Shown here piece by piece: positions 29,504 through 40,268 of a DNA stretch of 64,000 nucleotides. Every line of letters starts with the position of its first letter. The first letter of the stretch is position 1. The stretch is taken from the NCBI RefSeq assembly GCF_012062845.1, contig NZ_WWNB01000007.1, forward strand, positions 89,709 to 153,708. Reading direction: 5' to 3'. The notes beneath the pieces are model-generated. The model was not told the origin of the DNA. It searched no databases and saw only the letters and a program-made list of their open reading frames with translations. The translations under genes and the position numbers were made by a program. The DNA comes from Halomonas salinarum. GTDB taxonomy: Bacteria > Pseudomonadota > Gammaproteobacteria > Pseudomonadales > Halomonadaceae.

Positions 29504-31023
29504 GAACGTGACTCCGCTGCCGCCTCGAGGGCATCGAGGACCTTGTCGATTTCGTCGGCATCGGAAAAATCATGACGCACACCATCGATCTCCTGATAGG
29601 CCTCGTGACCCTTGCCCGCGATCAGCACCAGATCCTCCGGACCAGCGGCCTCAAGGCAGGCACGAATCGCGGCACGACGCCCATCGATGCACCAGGCGCT
29701 ATCGCGCTCGGCCGGCTCGAGGCCTGCCAACACCTCATCCCGAATCGAGGCAGGATCCTCCCCTCGCGGGTTGTCATCGGTAATCACCAGCCGATCAGCG
29801 CGAGCGGCGGCTGCACGCGCCATCAGCGGCCGCTTGCCGCGATCGCGTTCGCCGCCACAACCAAAGAGGCACCAAAGCTGGCCCGCTGCCCCCAGATGCG
29901 CTCGCAATGCCATCAGCGCGTTGTCCAAGGCATCCGGCGTGTGGGCGTAATCAACCACCACCGCTGGTTGGCCAGACCGGGAAAGCGGCTGCATGCGCCC
30001 AGGCACCGGAGCCAACTGCCCCGCCGCCACGCTGATATCCTCGAGGGACTCGCCGAGACCATAGAGCGTGGCCATGGCCAGCAGCACATTATCGAGGTTG
30101 AAACGCCCCATCAGGGACAGCGCCAGCGCAAACTCGCCATCGGGGCTCGCGATCAAGGCGCGCTGACCGTCGGGGAGCGGCTCCCAATCGAGAACGCGAA
30201 AAGTGGTAGCCTCGCCTTCGCCTGTCGCCAACACCCTGACCCCCCTGGGCAGTCCGGCCAGCATCAACCGTGCCAGAGAGTCATCACCATTGACCACGGC
30301 GAGCTCGAGCTCCGCGCGCTTGAAAAGCTTTGCCTTGGCGGCGGCGTAGTCGGCCATCCCGGTGTGATAGTCCAGGTGGTCACGGGTCAGGTTGGTAAAG
30401 ACCGCCGCCTGCACCCGGCACCCCTCAAGGCGCTGCTGAGCGAGTGCATGGGACGACACCTCCATGGCCACTCGGTCTAGTCCCTGGGCCGCCATCTCAC
30501 CCAGACTCTCCTGCAGTGCCAAGGGGCCCGGTGTGGTCAAGCCGCTCTCCACAAGCGCGCCCGGACGACCACTGCCCAGGGTGCCAATGAGCCCACAGGG
30601 GCGGCCAATAGCCTCGCTCAGCGCCGCCAGGTAGTGGGTCACCGAACTCTTGCCGTTGGTGCCGGTAACGCCAATCAGCTGCTGCTTCTCAGGCACCTGA
30701 AACACGCTGCGACCAAGTTCCCCCACGCAGTCAGCAAGGCCATTCAGCATCAGCACCCGCGGGTCAGCGGCCTCAGCATGGGAAGGTGAATCGGCATCCG
30801 CATGACAAAGCACCAGCGCAGCACCGGCCTCAAGCGCTTGAGCCAAGTAATCTCGGCCGTCGACATGGAGTCCAGGCAGGGCGATGAAGACATCGCCCTG
30901 CCTTACGAGGCGACTGTCCTGTACCAACCGTCGTGGGCCTTCAGGTGTGTCGGCAAGCGCGGCAGTGACGCCGGGCCAGAAGGCCTCTAGGCTGGCTAGG
31001 AGGCGCGAATTCTCAACCTGCAT
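29500..31023 (-). CDS. murE: UDP-MurNAc-L-Ala-D-Glu--meso-diaminopimelate ligase MurE
   Basis: Cytosolic Mur ligase of 507 residues. The ATP loop GTNGKSSVTHYL is near 120. The DNPR motif (near 412-415, in DDNPRGEDP) is the known marker for meso-diaminopimelate rather than lysine selection, so the cell wall should be the usual Gram-negative A1-gamma type. SSHALAQ and the C-terminal GKGHEAYQ complete the family pattern. It begins 15 bases after ftsI. Confidence 0.97.
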   Translation of the reverse strand: MQVENSRLLASLEAFWPGVTAALADTPEGPRRLVQDSRLVRQGDVFIALPGLHVDGRDYLAQALEAGAALVLCHADADSPSHAEAADPRVLMLNGLADCVGELGRSVFQVPEKQQLIGVTGTNGKSSVTHYLAALSEAIGRPCGLIGTLGSGRPGALVESGLTTPGPLALQESLGEMAAQGLDRVAMEVSSHALAQQRLEGCRVQAAVFTNLTRDHLDYHTGMADYAAAKAKLFKRAELELAVVNGDDSLARLMLAGLPRGVRVLATGEGEATTFRVLDWEPLPDGQRALIASPDGEFALALSLMGRFNLDNVLLAMATLYGLGESLEDISVAAGQLAPVPGRMQPLSRSGQPAVVVDYAHTPDALDNALMALRAHLGAAGQLWCLFGCGGERDRGKRPLMARAAAARADRLVITDDNPRGEDPASIRDEVLAGLEPAERDSAWCIDGRRAAIRACLEAAGPEDLVLIAGKGHEAYQEIDGVRHDFSDADEIDKVLDALEAAAESRS

Positions 31024-31038
31024 GCGTTTCTCCTGGAA

Positions 31039-32766
31039 TCAAGGGGCGTCGGCGGATGAAAGCGTATTCTGATCAGGCGGCACATCGAGCAGACGCAGGG
31101 CATTGCCGACGACCGTCGAGAACACCGGCGCCGCGACCAGACCGCCATAGTAGTCCTCCCCTCGGGGGTGATCGATCATGACGACAGTGACGATACGCGG
31201 GTCAGAGACGGGGGCAATCCCCACAAAGAGCGAGCGGTAGGCATTCTCTTGGTAGCCCGAGCCTCCGGTTTTGCGCACTGTACCGGTCTTGCCGGCCACC
31301 CGATAGCCTGGCACCAGGCCACGTCGGGCGCCTGTCCCCGGAGCCACCACCTGGTCCATCATGTCGAGTACTCGGTCAGCTATCCCAGAAGGAATAACCG
31401 GTTCCCCGGGTGGAGGATTGTCGAGCCGCAACAGCGAGGGTGGCAGGCGTTCACCGTGATTGGCGATGGCAGTGTAGGCGCTGGCGAGCTGCAAAGCCGA
31501 GACTGATAAACCATAGCCGTAGGACAGTGCCGCCCAGGCGCTGCTCGACCAAACCTGCGGCGATGGCACGCTGCCAGTGGCTTCTCCCGGGAAGCCGGTC
31601 CCTGGTGACTGAGCAAACCCCAGTGCTCGGTAACGCTCGGCGACTAACGGCTTATCCAGCTGCATGGTCAACTTGGACATTCCGATATTGGAAGAATGCT
31701 CGAGAATCCCAGAGAGCGTTAGCTTGCCATAATTGGCGATATCTTTGATGGTATAGCCATCGATCACCATCCAGCCTGGCGAGGTATCAACCACTGTATC
31801 GGGCGGAAACTTGCCGGTTTCCAACAGCGCTGACATGGCCAGCGGCTTGATCACCGAGCCGGGCTCGAAGACATCGACGATGGCTTGGTTACGCAGGCTG
31901 CCTGGTTCGAGGCCGGCGCGGTTGTTGGGGTTATAGGAGGGCTGGTTGGCCATCGCCAGCACCTCGCCGCTGCGGGCATCCATCATGACCAGGGTGCCAC
32001 CATCAGCATTGCGCTCTTGGACGGTCGCCTTGAGTTCTCGATACGCCATGTACTGCAGCCGCTGATCGATGGCTAGCGCCAGATCGCCACCCGGGTCCGC
32101 CTCCTTGAGCAAGTGCAGATCGCGCACCAGGCGACCGCGACGATCCTTGAGCACGCGGCGTTTGCCCGGCGTCCCGGACAGATAGTTGTTGTAGGCGAGC
32201 TCGAGGCCTTCCTGTCCGCGATCATCGACGTTGGTCACGCCAATCAGCTGCGCCGAGGCCTCGCCCGATGGATAATAGCGACGATATTCGAGCTGACGAT
32301 AGATACCCGGCAGGTTGAGGTCGAGAATCTCCTGAGCATCGGCGGGTGTCATCTGACGACGCAGATACATGAACTCACGCTCAGAATAACGCGCAATGCG
32401 GGCATTAAGATCGTCCAGGTCCATATCCAGGGCGCGCGCCAACACCAGACGCTGAATGTCATCTGGCGGCAATTCCTCAGGGTTCGCCCATAGGCTGACG
32501 ACCGGGGTGGAGATGGCCAATGGCTCGCCGTTGCGGTCGGTGATCATGCCCCGGTGAGCGCTTATCGGTTCCACGCGAAGGGTGCGGGCATCACCTTGTC
32601 CCTGCAAGAAGGAGCGGTCGATCACGTGCAAGTAGACAATACGCGCACCGAGCAGGCACAAGGCCAGCAGGATCAGCCCCAGCATCAACCGATAACGGAA
32701 GACACCCAAAGGTGCGCCGGGAGGCGGACGACGTGGCGTAGCGGAGCGGCGCTGAGTCGTACTCAT
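31039..32766 (-). CDS. ftsI: Septal peptidoglycan transpeptidase FtsI (PBP3)
   Basis: Class B penicillin-binding protein of 575 residues that cross-links septal peptidoglycan with FtsW. A cytoplasmic N-terminus and one membrane helix (about 25-48) precede the pedestal domain (RGMITDRNGEPLA near 74). The transpeptidase motifs are complete: SVIK (about 302-305) with the catalytic Ser, SSN (about 355), and KTGT (about 490). Its start overlaps the ftsL stop (ATGA). Confidence 0.97.
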   Translation of the reverse strand: MSTTQRRSATPRRPPPGAPLGVFRYRLMLGLILLALCLLGARIVYLHVIDRSFLQGQGDARTLRVEPISAHRGMITDRNGEPLAISTPVVSLWANPEELPPDDIQRLVLARALDMDLDDLNARIARYSEREFMYLRRQMTPADAQEILDLNLPGIYRQLEYRRYYPSGEASAQLIGVTNVDDRGQEGLELAYNNYLSGTPGKRRVLKDRRGRLVRDLHLLKEADPGGDLALAIDQRLQYMAYRELKATVQERNADGGTLVMMDARSGEVLAMANQPSYNPNNRAGLEPGSLRNQAIVDVFEPGSVIKPLAMSALLETGKFPPDTVVDTSPGWMVIDGYTIKDIANYGKLTLSGILEHSSNIGMSKLTMQLDKPLVAERYRALGFAQSPGTGFPGEATGSVPSPQVWSSSAWAALSYGYGLSVSALQLASAYTAIANHGERLPPSLLRLDNPPPGEPVIPSGIADRVLDMMDQVVAPGTGARRGLVPGYRVAGKTGTVRKTGGSGYQENAYRSLFVGIAPVSDPRIVTVVMIDHPRGEDYYGGLVAAPVFSTVVGNALRLLDVPPDQNTLSSADAP

Positions 32767-33080
32767 GGCTCAATCACCTCCACACGCTCGATATCCGGCA
32801 AGTGCATTTCCAACCGATCACTGGCAAGCCTTTCGATCCGTGCCGGGCTCGACCAAGTGCTCTCCTCGAGGAGGAGCTGCCCCCACTCGGTCTGCAGCTG
32901 GTTCTGCTCGCGCTCAAGTTGCTGAAGGCGGGCGTACTGTTCGCGGGTCAAATGACTGGTCGTGGTAACGGCCACAGCACTCGCCAACGCGGCGATGATC
33001 AACAGCACCACTAGCACCAGACGCAGGCTTGGGCGAGGGCTCGCCTCAAGGCCCGGCATCCAGACTCGTCCCTGGCTCAT
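32763..33080 (-). CDS. ftsL: Cell division protein FtsL
   Basis: Small bitopic divisome protein of 105 residues. One membrane helix (about 19-40) is followed by a heptad-rich coiled coil (REQYARLQQLEREQNQLQTE in parts, about 47-70) and the conserved short C-terminal part IERLASDRLEMHLP. It forms the FtsQLB complex that activates FtsWI. Sequence similarity in this family is low, but size, topology and place between rsmH and ftsI are diagnostic. Confidence 0.93.
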   Translation of the reverse strand: MSQGRVWMPGLEASPRPSLRLVLVVLLIIAALASAVAVTTTSHLTREQYARLQQLEREQNQLQTEWGQLLLEESTWSSPARIERLASDRLEMHLPDIERVEVIEP

Positions 33081-33109
33081 GTCGCTCCTTAGCTGCTTGT
33101 GCGTCGCGG

Positions 33110-34066
33110 CTACTTCAACTTGCGGGCCACCCGCATCACGGCACTGCGGGCACGGGGATTGGCATCAACCTCGGCGGCATTGGCGCGACGCGCTTTACCG
33201 ACGGCTTCCAGGCGGCGATTGAGCTGATCATCGCGGATCGGCATGCCGCGCGGCAAGTGCGTATCGCCACGCACGTGCTCGCGGATGAAGCGTTTGACGC
33301 GCCGGTCTTCCAGGGAGTGAAAACTGATGACCACCAGATGACCGCCCGGTGCCAAGGCCTCCAGCGCGGCTTCAAGGGCGGCATCGAGCTGGTCGAGCTC
33401 GCCATTGACGTGGATACGCAGGGCCTGGAAGGCTCGAGTGGCCGGATGCTTGCCCTTTTCCCAGGCAGGATGTGCCGTCTTGATCACCTCGGCCAGATCC
33501 CCGGTGCGTGTGAAAGGGCACGCCTTACGGCGCTCGACGATCGCCCGCGCCAAGCGCTTGGCGAAACGCTCTTCACCATAGGTCTTGAAGACCCAGGCAA
33601 TATCCTCGACCTTGGCCCGCGCTAGCCAGTCGGCAGCACTCTCTCCGTGTTCAGGGTCCATGCGCATGTCCAATGGACCATCGCGCAGGAAACTGAAACC
33701 ACGTTCGGGGTCGTCAAGCTGAGGCGATGACACGCCCACATCAAGCAAAACCCCGGCCAGCCGACCGTGAAGGTCTTGCGCTGCCGCGATCTCACCAAGC
33801 CTTGCAAACTCGCCACGCTCGATGGCGAAGCGAGCATCATCGATACCCGCCGCCTCCTCCAGCGCCTGGGGATCACGGTCGATCGCCAACAGCTGCCCTT
33901 CTGGCGCCAGGCGCGACAGAATCAGGCGGGAGTGACCGCCGCGGCCGAAGGTACCGTCCAGATAGGCGCCGGCGGGGTCGACAAGCAGCGCATCGACCGC
34001 CCCGTCGAGCAGCACGCTTTCGTGACGAAAGGAAGACGGGGCCGCAGGGTTCTCAGATGCGCTCAT
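33110..34066 (-). CDS. rsmH: 16S rRNA (cytosine1402-N4)-methyltransferase RsmH
   Basis: SAM-dependent enzyme of 318 residues (E. coli 313) that methylates N4 of C1402 in the ribosomal P site; RsmI, encoded just upstream here, methylates the 2'-OH of the same base. The N-terminal [10 protein letters not shown] and SAM loop [10 protein letters not shown] (about 36-45) are clear, as is [15 protein letters not shown] near the C-terminus. I start at MSASENP; an upstream Met adds nine residues of no similarity. It heads the dcw cluster; the usual mraZ before it is missing. Confidence 0.96.
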   Translation of the reverse strand: MSASENPAAPSSFRHESVLLDGAVDALLVDPAGAYLDGTFGRGGHSRLILSRLAPEGQLLAIDRDPQALEEAAGIDDARFAIERGEFARLGEIAAAQDLHGRLAGVLLDVGVSSPQLDDPERGFSFLRDGPLDMRMDPEHGESAADWLARAKVEDIAWVFKTYGEERFAKRLARAIVERRKACPFTRTGDLAEVIKTAHPAWEKGKHPATRAFQALRIHVNGELDQLDAALEAALEALAPGGHLVVISFHSLEDRRVKRFIREHVRGDTHLPRGMPIRDDQLNRRLEAVGKARRANAAEVDANPRARSAVMRVARKLK

Positions 34067-34134
34067 GCAGGTCTCGATACGAACAGGAAACACCGGCTGG
34101 TCAGTCGATGACCAACCGATGATGGGGAATGGGA

Positions 34135-34494
<360 letters not shown>

Positions 34495-34548
34495 CAGCGG
34501 CGCAGAATACCAGCGCAGCCGTGCCCCCTCAAGCAATGACTGCGCGGT

Positions 34549-35406
34549 CTACCCCTCGTCCTTGAGGGCCTGGGCTCTGGCATACCAGACCTTCTTGGTC
34601 CCACCGAGCAAGCGCACCGCAATGGCAGCCGCCTGCTTGACGCCCACGCCCTCGGATAGCAGCGCCTTGAGAAGCGATTCGGCCTCGACCAGCGCCTCGT
34701 CGTCATCCGCCCGAGGCGAGGCGCCAGCCACCATCACCACGAACTCGCCGCGCGCCTGGTCGGGGTCTTTGTCCATGCGCGTAAGCAACGACGCCGCATC
34801 GCCATCAAGAAACGTCTCGAAGGTCTTGGTCAACTCCCGGGCCAACACCACACGACGCGTCCCGAGACACTGGGCAATATCCTCCAGCGTGTCACGGATG
34901 CGATGGGGTGATTCATAGAAAATCAGCGTTTCCTCTCGCTCCTCAAGGGCCGCCAGACGTCCCCGACGACCGCTGCCCTTGGCCGGCAAAAACCCCTGAA
35001 AGAGAAAACGGTCGGTGGGCAGGCCCGCCGCAGAAAGGGCAACGACAAAAGCACAGGCACCGGGTATCGGCACTACCCGATACCCCTCCGCTCGCAGCTC
35101 ACGCACCAGCAAGAAACCCGGGTCGCAGATAAGCGGCGTACCGGCATCGCTGATCAAGGCCACATCGTCGCCTGCGGCAAGCCTTGCCTTGAGCTGGGCA
35201 ACGCGCCCACTTTCGTTGTGCTCATGCAGTGAAAGCATGGGCCGCTCAAGCCCCAGGTGGCGCAGCAGGCGCCCGCTGTGACGGGTATCCTCGGCGGCGA
35301 TTACCGCGACGCCTGCCAGCACTTCACGGGCTCTCGGCGACAGGTCGTCGAGATTCCCAATCGGTGTGGCGACCACGTACAATGTTCCAATAGCCGAAAC
35401 TGTCAT
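34549..35406 (-). CDS. rsmI: 16S rRNA (cytidine1402-2'-O)-methyltransferase RsmI
   Basis: Tetrapyrrole-methylase-fold enzyme of 285 residues that methylates the ribose of C1402. The N-terminal GTLYVVATPIGNLDD, AEDTRHSGRLL, LISDAGTPLICDPG and VPIPGACAFVVALSAAGLP segments are family-typical. Divergent from lpoA: the two starts are about 37 bases apart, as in E. coli. It precedes rnpB on the same strand. Confidence 0.96.
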   Translation of the reverse strand: MTVSAIGTLYVVATPIGNLDDLSPRAREVLAGVAVIAAEDTRHSGRLLRHLGLERPMLSLHEHNESGRVAQLKARLAAGDDVALISDAGTPLICDPGFLLVRELRAEGYRVVPIPGACAFVVALSAAGLPTDRFLFQGFLPAKGSGRRGRLAALEEREETLIFYESPHRIRDTLEDIAQCLGTRRVVLARELTKTFETFLDGDAASLLTRMDKDPDQARGEFVVMVAGASPRADDDEALVEAESLLKALLSEGVGVKQAAAIAVRLLGGTKKVWYARAQALKDEG

Positions 35407-35443
35407 TACGATTCCGAAAGCGGGTTATCTAAGGAAGGGATTC

Positions 35444-37294
35444 ATGAATACATCGTTACGCGGCTGGTTGGCCGTAGCGCTAGTGGCGCTGCTGATAAGC
35501 GGCTGCGCCGGCCCCAGCCTGGTGTCGACCGAGCGGTCGCCCGACGACCTGCTAACCCAGGCCGAACAACAGGCACCCGGCCAGGCAGCCGATAGCCGCC
35601 TGGAAGCGGCCATCATCCTAGCACGTCGTGGCGATGCGGCTAAGGCCAGGGAAATCGCCACTCAGCTAGATGACACGGCCTTGAACGCCGAGCGTCGCCA
35701 GGAGTGGGCACTGCTGCTATCCCGGCTGGGACTGGAAGCCGACGATGCCCAGAGCGTCATCAAGGCCACCGACCTGCTGGAAGACGGCGCCACGCTTGAT
35801 AGCGATGCTGCCAACAATCTCCTCTACCGCCGCGGCCTGGCACTTGGCATGCTTGGCGAGCCACTGGCCGCCACTCAGGCCATGCTGAAAGCACAGGCCG
35901 CCACCGGCAGCGATATCCCCAACGACGCCATCTGGGAGCAGCTCAATCGCCTGTCGGCACAAGAGTTGATGACGCTGCGCTCAGACGCCAACAACCTGAC
36001 CAGCGGCTGGCTATCGCTTCTCGAACTGCAACGCCAGAGCAGCGGGGATATCGATCGACTGCTTGGCAAGCTCTCCAACTGGCGAGACGCGAACCGTGGC
36101 CATCCGGCCGCGCGCAAGCCACCTTCCGAGCTGCTCGCCCTGCGAGAGCTTCGCGGCACACGCGTCGAGCGCATCGCCATCCTGCTGCCCGAATCAGGGC
36201 CGCTGGCCTCTGTGGCCGGACGGATACGCCAGGGTATCGAGACCCGCCACAACCATGCCGGACGCCAGGGCGTCACCACGCCAGCGCTGGACTTCATGGA
36301 CTCAAGCCAGAAAGATCTGGACACACTCTATGCAGAGGCCACCATGCGCGGAGCGCAAGTCGTGATCGGGCCGCTTGCCAAGCGTAAGGTCGAAGAACTG
36401 GAACAGCGTCAGCGCTTGCCGCTGCCAACCCTTGCCCTGAACTACGGGACCGCCGAGCGCAATGTCGCCGAAAATCTCTTCCAGTACGGCCTCTCTGTCG
36501 AGGATGAAGCCCGCCAGGTCGCTATCCGCGCAGCACGTGACGGCCACCGCCGCGCTGCGGGCATGGTGCCCAATAATGACTGGGGACGCCGCGTCGGCGC
36601 TGCCTTCCGAGAGACCTGGGAAGATCAGGGCGGCGAAATCGGTCATATGATGCAGTACGACCCAGAGGCGCTGGTGAATAACAGCGTCAAGCGCCTGCTC
36701 AGCCTGAGCGGCCAGGTAGACATGCTGTTTTTACTCGGTTTGCCGAGCTATGCCCGCCAGATCCCTCCCACTCTTGAGTATCAAAAACGCCCTGACCTGC
36801 CGGTCTACACCACCTCCCAGGCGTACGAAGGGCAGCCACAGCCGCGTGCTGATAGCGATTTGAACGGTGTGCGCTTTGTCGAAATCCCATGGCTGATCCC
36901 GGATGCAGCCGTCGGCGGCGTCGAAGCCCTGCCCTTCTATGCAAGCTACCGCACCCTGTCCGCTGAAGCCGACGACCCTGGGCTTCTCAAACTGATGGCC
37001 ATGGGCGTCGACGCCTATGAGCTTGGTGTACGGCTCCCTCAGCTGCAGGCCATCGGCGGCAGTGAACTCTTTGGCGCTACCGGCACCCTGCGTGCAGCGA
37101 ACGATGGGCGCATCCAACGCCAGCTGCCTTGGGCGGAATTCATCGATGGCCGACCGCAACCGCCCCTGGAGGCCGAAGGCGAGCGAGTGATTGACACGGA
37201 TTCGGTCAACAACCAGCAGAGCCGCCAGCCAGGCAGCGATTTAAGCGGCAGTGACATGGATACGAGTGAGCTGGGCGATGGCCAGCTCCGCTGA
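35444..37294 (+). CDS. lpoA: Penicillin-binding protein activator LpoA (LppC family lipoprotein)
   Basis: Outer-membrane lipoprotein of 616 residues that reaches through the periplasm to stimulate the bifunctional synthase PBP1A. The signal peptide ends in the lipobox LISGC (Cys21). Residues about 30-230 are helical and TPR-like (RRGDAAKAREIATQL); about 245-560 form a periplasmic-binding-protein-like domain (RIAILLPESGPLASVAGRIRQG in parts). AAGGAAGGG precedes the chosen ATG. Its 3' end overlaps yraN by 17 bases. Confidence 0.92.
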   Translation: MNTSLRGWLAVALVALLISGCAGPSLVSTERSPDDLLTQAEQQAPGQAADSRLEAAIILARRGDAAKAREIATQLDDTALNAERRQEWALLLSRLGLEADDAQSVIKATDLLEDGATLDSDAANNLLYRRGLALGMLGEPLAATQAMLKAQAATGSDIPNDAIWEQLNRLSAQELMTLRSDANNLTSGWLSLLELQRQSSGDIDRLLGKLSNWRDANRGHPAARKPPSELLALRELRGTRVERIAILLPESGPLASVAGRIRQGIETRHNHAGRQGVTTPALDFMDSSQKDLDTLYAEATMRGAQVVIGPLAKRKVEELEQRQRLPLPTLALNYGTAERNVAENLFQYGLSVEDEARQVAIRAARDGHRRAAGMVPNNDWGRRVGAAFRETWEDQGGEIGHMMQYDPEALVNNSVKRLLSLSGQVDMLFLLGLPSYARQIPPTLEYQKRPDLPVYTTSQAYEGQPQPRADSDLNGVRFVEIPWLIPDAAVGGVEALPFYASYRTLSAEADDPGLLKLMAMGVDAYELGVRLPQLQAIGGSELFGATGTLRAANDGRIQRQLPWAEFIDGRPQPPLEAEGERVIDTDSVNNQQSRQPGSDLSGSDMDTSELGDGQLR

Positions 37295-37646
37295 CGCCCG
37301 GGCACGCGGTGCTGCCATCGAGGCCCTGGCCAACGACTGGCTGATCGCCCGGGGCCTCACCCCGGTGGCGCGTAACCAGCATGCCAAGGGCGGTGAACTG
37401 GACCTGGTTATGCGCGAGGGCGAGACCCTGGTGTTCGTCGAGGTCCGCCATCGTCGTGACAGCCGCCACGGCCATCCACTGGAAACCGTGACCATCAGCA
37501 AGCAACGCCGCCTCATCAAGGCGGCGCGTTTTTATCTCGCCCGCAACGGGCTATCATGCCCATGCCGCTTCGATGTGGTCGCCGTTACCGGCAGCGCCCC
37601 GAACCTCGAGTTTCTCTGGGTCAAGGCCGCCTTCGAAGCGTTCTGA
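37278..37646 (+). CDS. yraN: YraN/UPF0102 family nuclease-fold protein
   Basis: Predicted cytosolic protein of 122 residues with a Holliday-junction-resolvase-like nuclease fold. The PD-(D/E)xK type signature can be read as GGELDLVMRE with FVEVRHR following, plus the RQ-like basic helix ISKQRRLIKAARFYL. Its function is unsettled. I chose the ATG at 37278, which lies inside the lpoA end; a GTG further upstream is possible. The lpoA-yraN-gmhA/diaA-dolP order matches E. coli. Confidence 0.9.
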   Translation: MASSADARARGAAIEALANDWLIARGLTPVARNQHAKGGELDLVMREGETLVFVEVRHRRDSRHGHPLETVTISKQRRLIKAARFYLARNGLSCPCRFDVVAVTGSAPNLEFLWVKAAFEAF

Positions 37647-38264
<618 letters not shown>

Positions 38265-38269
38265 ACACC

Positions 38270-38845
38270 ATGCGTAACGGTACCGTCTCCATTCTTCTCC
38301 TTGCCCTCACGCTCAGCCTTGGTGGCTGCACCACCATCGCCAATGTCGCCAACGATGGTCCGATTGGCGAGAACTACGGTGAACGCACCCTTGGCAGCAA
38401 AGTCGAGGACGAGAGCATTCAGACCAAGGTCAACGTCAATCTGGGCAAGACCGACGCTCGCTTGGCTGATGCCCGCGTCAATGTCGATGTCTTCAATGGC
38501 GTGGTGCTGTTAACGGGACAAGTGCCAAGCGAAGAGCTCAAGACCATGGCCAACAACGTCGCCGAGCAAGTACGCAACGTCCGCCAGGTACAAAACCAGC
38601 TGACCGTCGCCGCCAATCTCCCCACAAGCCAGCGTCTCTCCGACGGCTGGCTGGCTACCCGCCTCAAGACCAGCCTGTCAACCAACGAAAGCATCGACGC
38701 AAGTCGTGTGCAGATCGTGGTGGAGAATGGCAGCGTCTATCTGATGGGCCTTGTCACCCGCGCCGAAAGTGATCGCATCGTCTCCGCGGTGTCATCAACC
38801 GGGGGCGTGCAGCGCATCGTCAAGGTATTTGAATACCTCGACTAG
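38270..38845 (+). CDS. dolP: BON-domain outer-membrane lipoprotein DolP (YraP)
   Basis: Lipoprotein of 191 residues, the same length as E. coli DolP, which supports outer-membrane integrity and division-site amidase regulation. Lipobox LSLGGC (Cys20), then two BON domains (about 45-115 and 120-190) with repeated VNVDVFNGVVLLTG and VQIVVENGSVYLMG patterns. A GTG nine bases upstream overlaps the gmhA stop and is an alternative start. Last gene of the lpoA operon; a terminator follows. Confidence 0.93.
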   Translation: MRNGTVSILLLALTLSLGGCTTIANVANDGPIGENYGERTLGSKVEDESIQTKVNVNLGKTDARLADARVNVDVFNGVVLLTGQVPSEELKTMANNVAEQVRNVRQVQNQLTVAANLPTSQRLSDGWLATRLKTSLSTNESIDASRVQIVVENGSVYLMGLVTRAESDRIVSAVSSTGGVQRIVKVFEYLD

Positions 38846-38888
38846 CCAACATCGCCACCCTTGGTGGTGAGCAACGTCTCTCAAACGA

Positions 38889-38924
38889 AAAACGGCAGGC
38901 CATCGGCCTGCCGTTTTACTTTTA
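38889..38924. terminator. Bidirectional intrinsic terminator between dolP and sspB
   Basis: Perfect arms AAAACGGCAGGCC and GGCCTGCCGTTTT with a three-base loop, A-run before and T-rich sequence after. It can end both the plus-strand lpoA operon and the minus-strand sspAB transcript. Confidence 0.9.
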
Positions 38925-38956
38925 CAGAACACTCGAAGCGTCTGTCATCCAGTACC

Positions 38957-39448
38957 TTACTTGATGACGCGCAGCGAAGGACGCCCCTTGGGTGGCGCCT
39001 TGGGTGCATCCTCATCGTCAGAACTGGCCTCGTCACCAGTATCCTCAACGCTCGACAGGGATGGGCGCTCGTCACGTGCGCCCTCCTCGCGCTCAGCATC
39101 CTCGGGAGCGGTCTCTTCGCCTTCATGACCCGGCATGACAGGCTCATGACCAAAGACCATGCCGACACCATTCTCTCGCGCATAGAGGGCGATCAAGGCA
39201 TCCATCGGCACCATCACCCGCATCGGCTTACCGCCAAAGCGGGCGCTGAAGCTGATGGCATCATTTTCAAGACTCAGATCTTCAACCGCCTGCGGCGCGA
39301 CGTTCAGAACTATCTGGCCGTTCTGCACAAACTGCTCGGGCACCTCAACACCAGGCTGATTGGCGTCGACCACGATGTGTGGTGTCTGGTCATTATCCAG
39401 GAGCCACTGATACAGGGCCCTGGCGAGATAGGGGCGACTCGATAGCAT
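38957..39448 (-). CDS. sspB: ClpXP protease specificity-enhancing factor SspB
   Basis: Adaptor of 163 residues that delivers ssrA-tagged proteins (and RseA fragments) to ClpXP. The N-terminal substrate-binding domain spans about 1-110 (RPYLARALYQWLLDN; NLSF-like ISFSARFGGKP). A long, acidic disordered linker (about 112-150) ends in GRPSLRVIK, the ClpX-binding tail motif. It follows sspA by 50 bases in the usual sspAB arrangement. Confidence 0.95.
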   Translation of the reverse strand: MLSSRPYLARALYQWLLDNDQTPHIVVDANQPGVEVPEQFVQNGQIVLNVAPQAVEDLSLENDAISFSARFGGKPMRVMVPMDALIALYARENGVGMVFGHEPVMPGHEGEETAPEDAEREEGARDERPSLSSVEDTGDEASSDDEDAPKAPPKGRPSLRVIK

Positions 39449-39498
39449 CTCGGGCCTCCATTGGCTGTGGTCCGGACCTCGCGGTCCGGGCCGGGGTA

Positions 39499-40125
39499 TC
39501 AGGTACGCATCTCGCGCTCGGCTTCCGACAGCGAGGCCTTGAAGGACTCGCGCTCGAAAGTCCGTTCCATGTAATTCATCAGTGGCTTGACCTGCTTTTC
39601 CGGGAGCTCAATATCCAAGGCCGGAAGGCGCCAGAGCAATGGCGCGAGGCAGCAATCCACCAGCGAGAATTCCTCGCTCATGAAGAACGGCATATCCTCG
39701 AAGATCGGCGAGATACCAATCAGACTTTCGCGAAGTTCCTTGCGTGCTTTTTCGGCCTCTTTCTTGCTGCCCTGCTGGATCTGCTCGATCAACGGGCACC
39801 ACTCCCGCTCGATGCGATGCATCCACAGGCGGCTCTGCGCCCGCGCCACCGGGTAGACCGGCAACAAAGGCGGATGCGGGAAACGCTCATCCAGGTACTC
39901 CATCATCACTTTGGACTCATAAAGCACTAGATCGCGATCCAACAACGTCGGCACGCTATTGTACGGATTGAGATCCGCGAGTTCTTCGGGATGACTGTCT
40001 TCCTTGACCTCCAGGATATCGACGGCAACCCCTTTTTCTGCCAACACGATCCGCACGCGATGACTGAAGTGATCATCGCTACCAGAGTAGAAGGTCATCG
40101 ACGACCGCTTGGCCACAACACCCAT
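39499..40125 (-). CDS. sspA: Stringent starvation protein A SspA
   Basis: RNA-polymerase-associated protein of 208 residues with a glutathione-transferase fold (thioredoxin-like 10-85, helical 90-200). It affects stationary-phase and acid-tolerance transcription in E. coli. Family marks: [49 protein letters not shown] in parts. GAGGAA lies eight bases before the chosen ATG. Conserved neighbour of petABC upstream. Confidence 0.95.
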   Translation of the reverse strand: MGVVAKRSSMTFYSGSDDHFSHRVRIVLAEKGVAVDILEVKEDSHPEELADLNPYNSVPTLLDRDLVLYESKVMMEYLDERFPHPPLLPVYPVARAQSRLWMHRIEREWCPLIEQIQQGSKKEAEKARKELRESLIGISPIFEDMPFFMSEEFSLVDCCLAPLLWRLPALDIELPEKQVKPLMNYMERTFERESFKASLSEAEREMRT

Positions 40126-40219
40126 GTAACATTCCTCGCAACAGTTCGAGCCTGGATGATAACACGTTGACCGTGCTTCCAGGCGTCGAGACCCGCGACG
40201 CGGGTCATGGAAAATAGAC

Positions 40220-40248
40220 AGGGCGCATGACCATTGGCCATGCGCCCT
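40220..40248 (-). terminator. Hairpin between petC and sspA, possible terminator or attenuator
   Basis: Arms AGGGCGCATG and CATGCGCCCT around a nine-base loop, placed just after the petC stop on the minus strand. Only a short TATTTT follows, so termination may be partial, leaving some read-through into sspAB. Confidence 0.55.
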
Positions 40249-40268
40249 CATACCGCCACTGAGCTATC

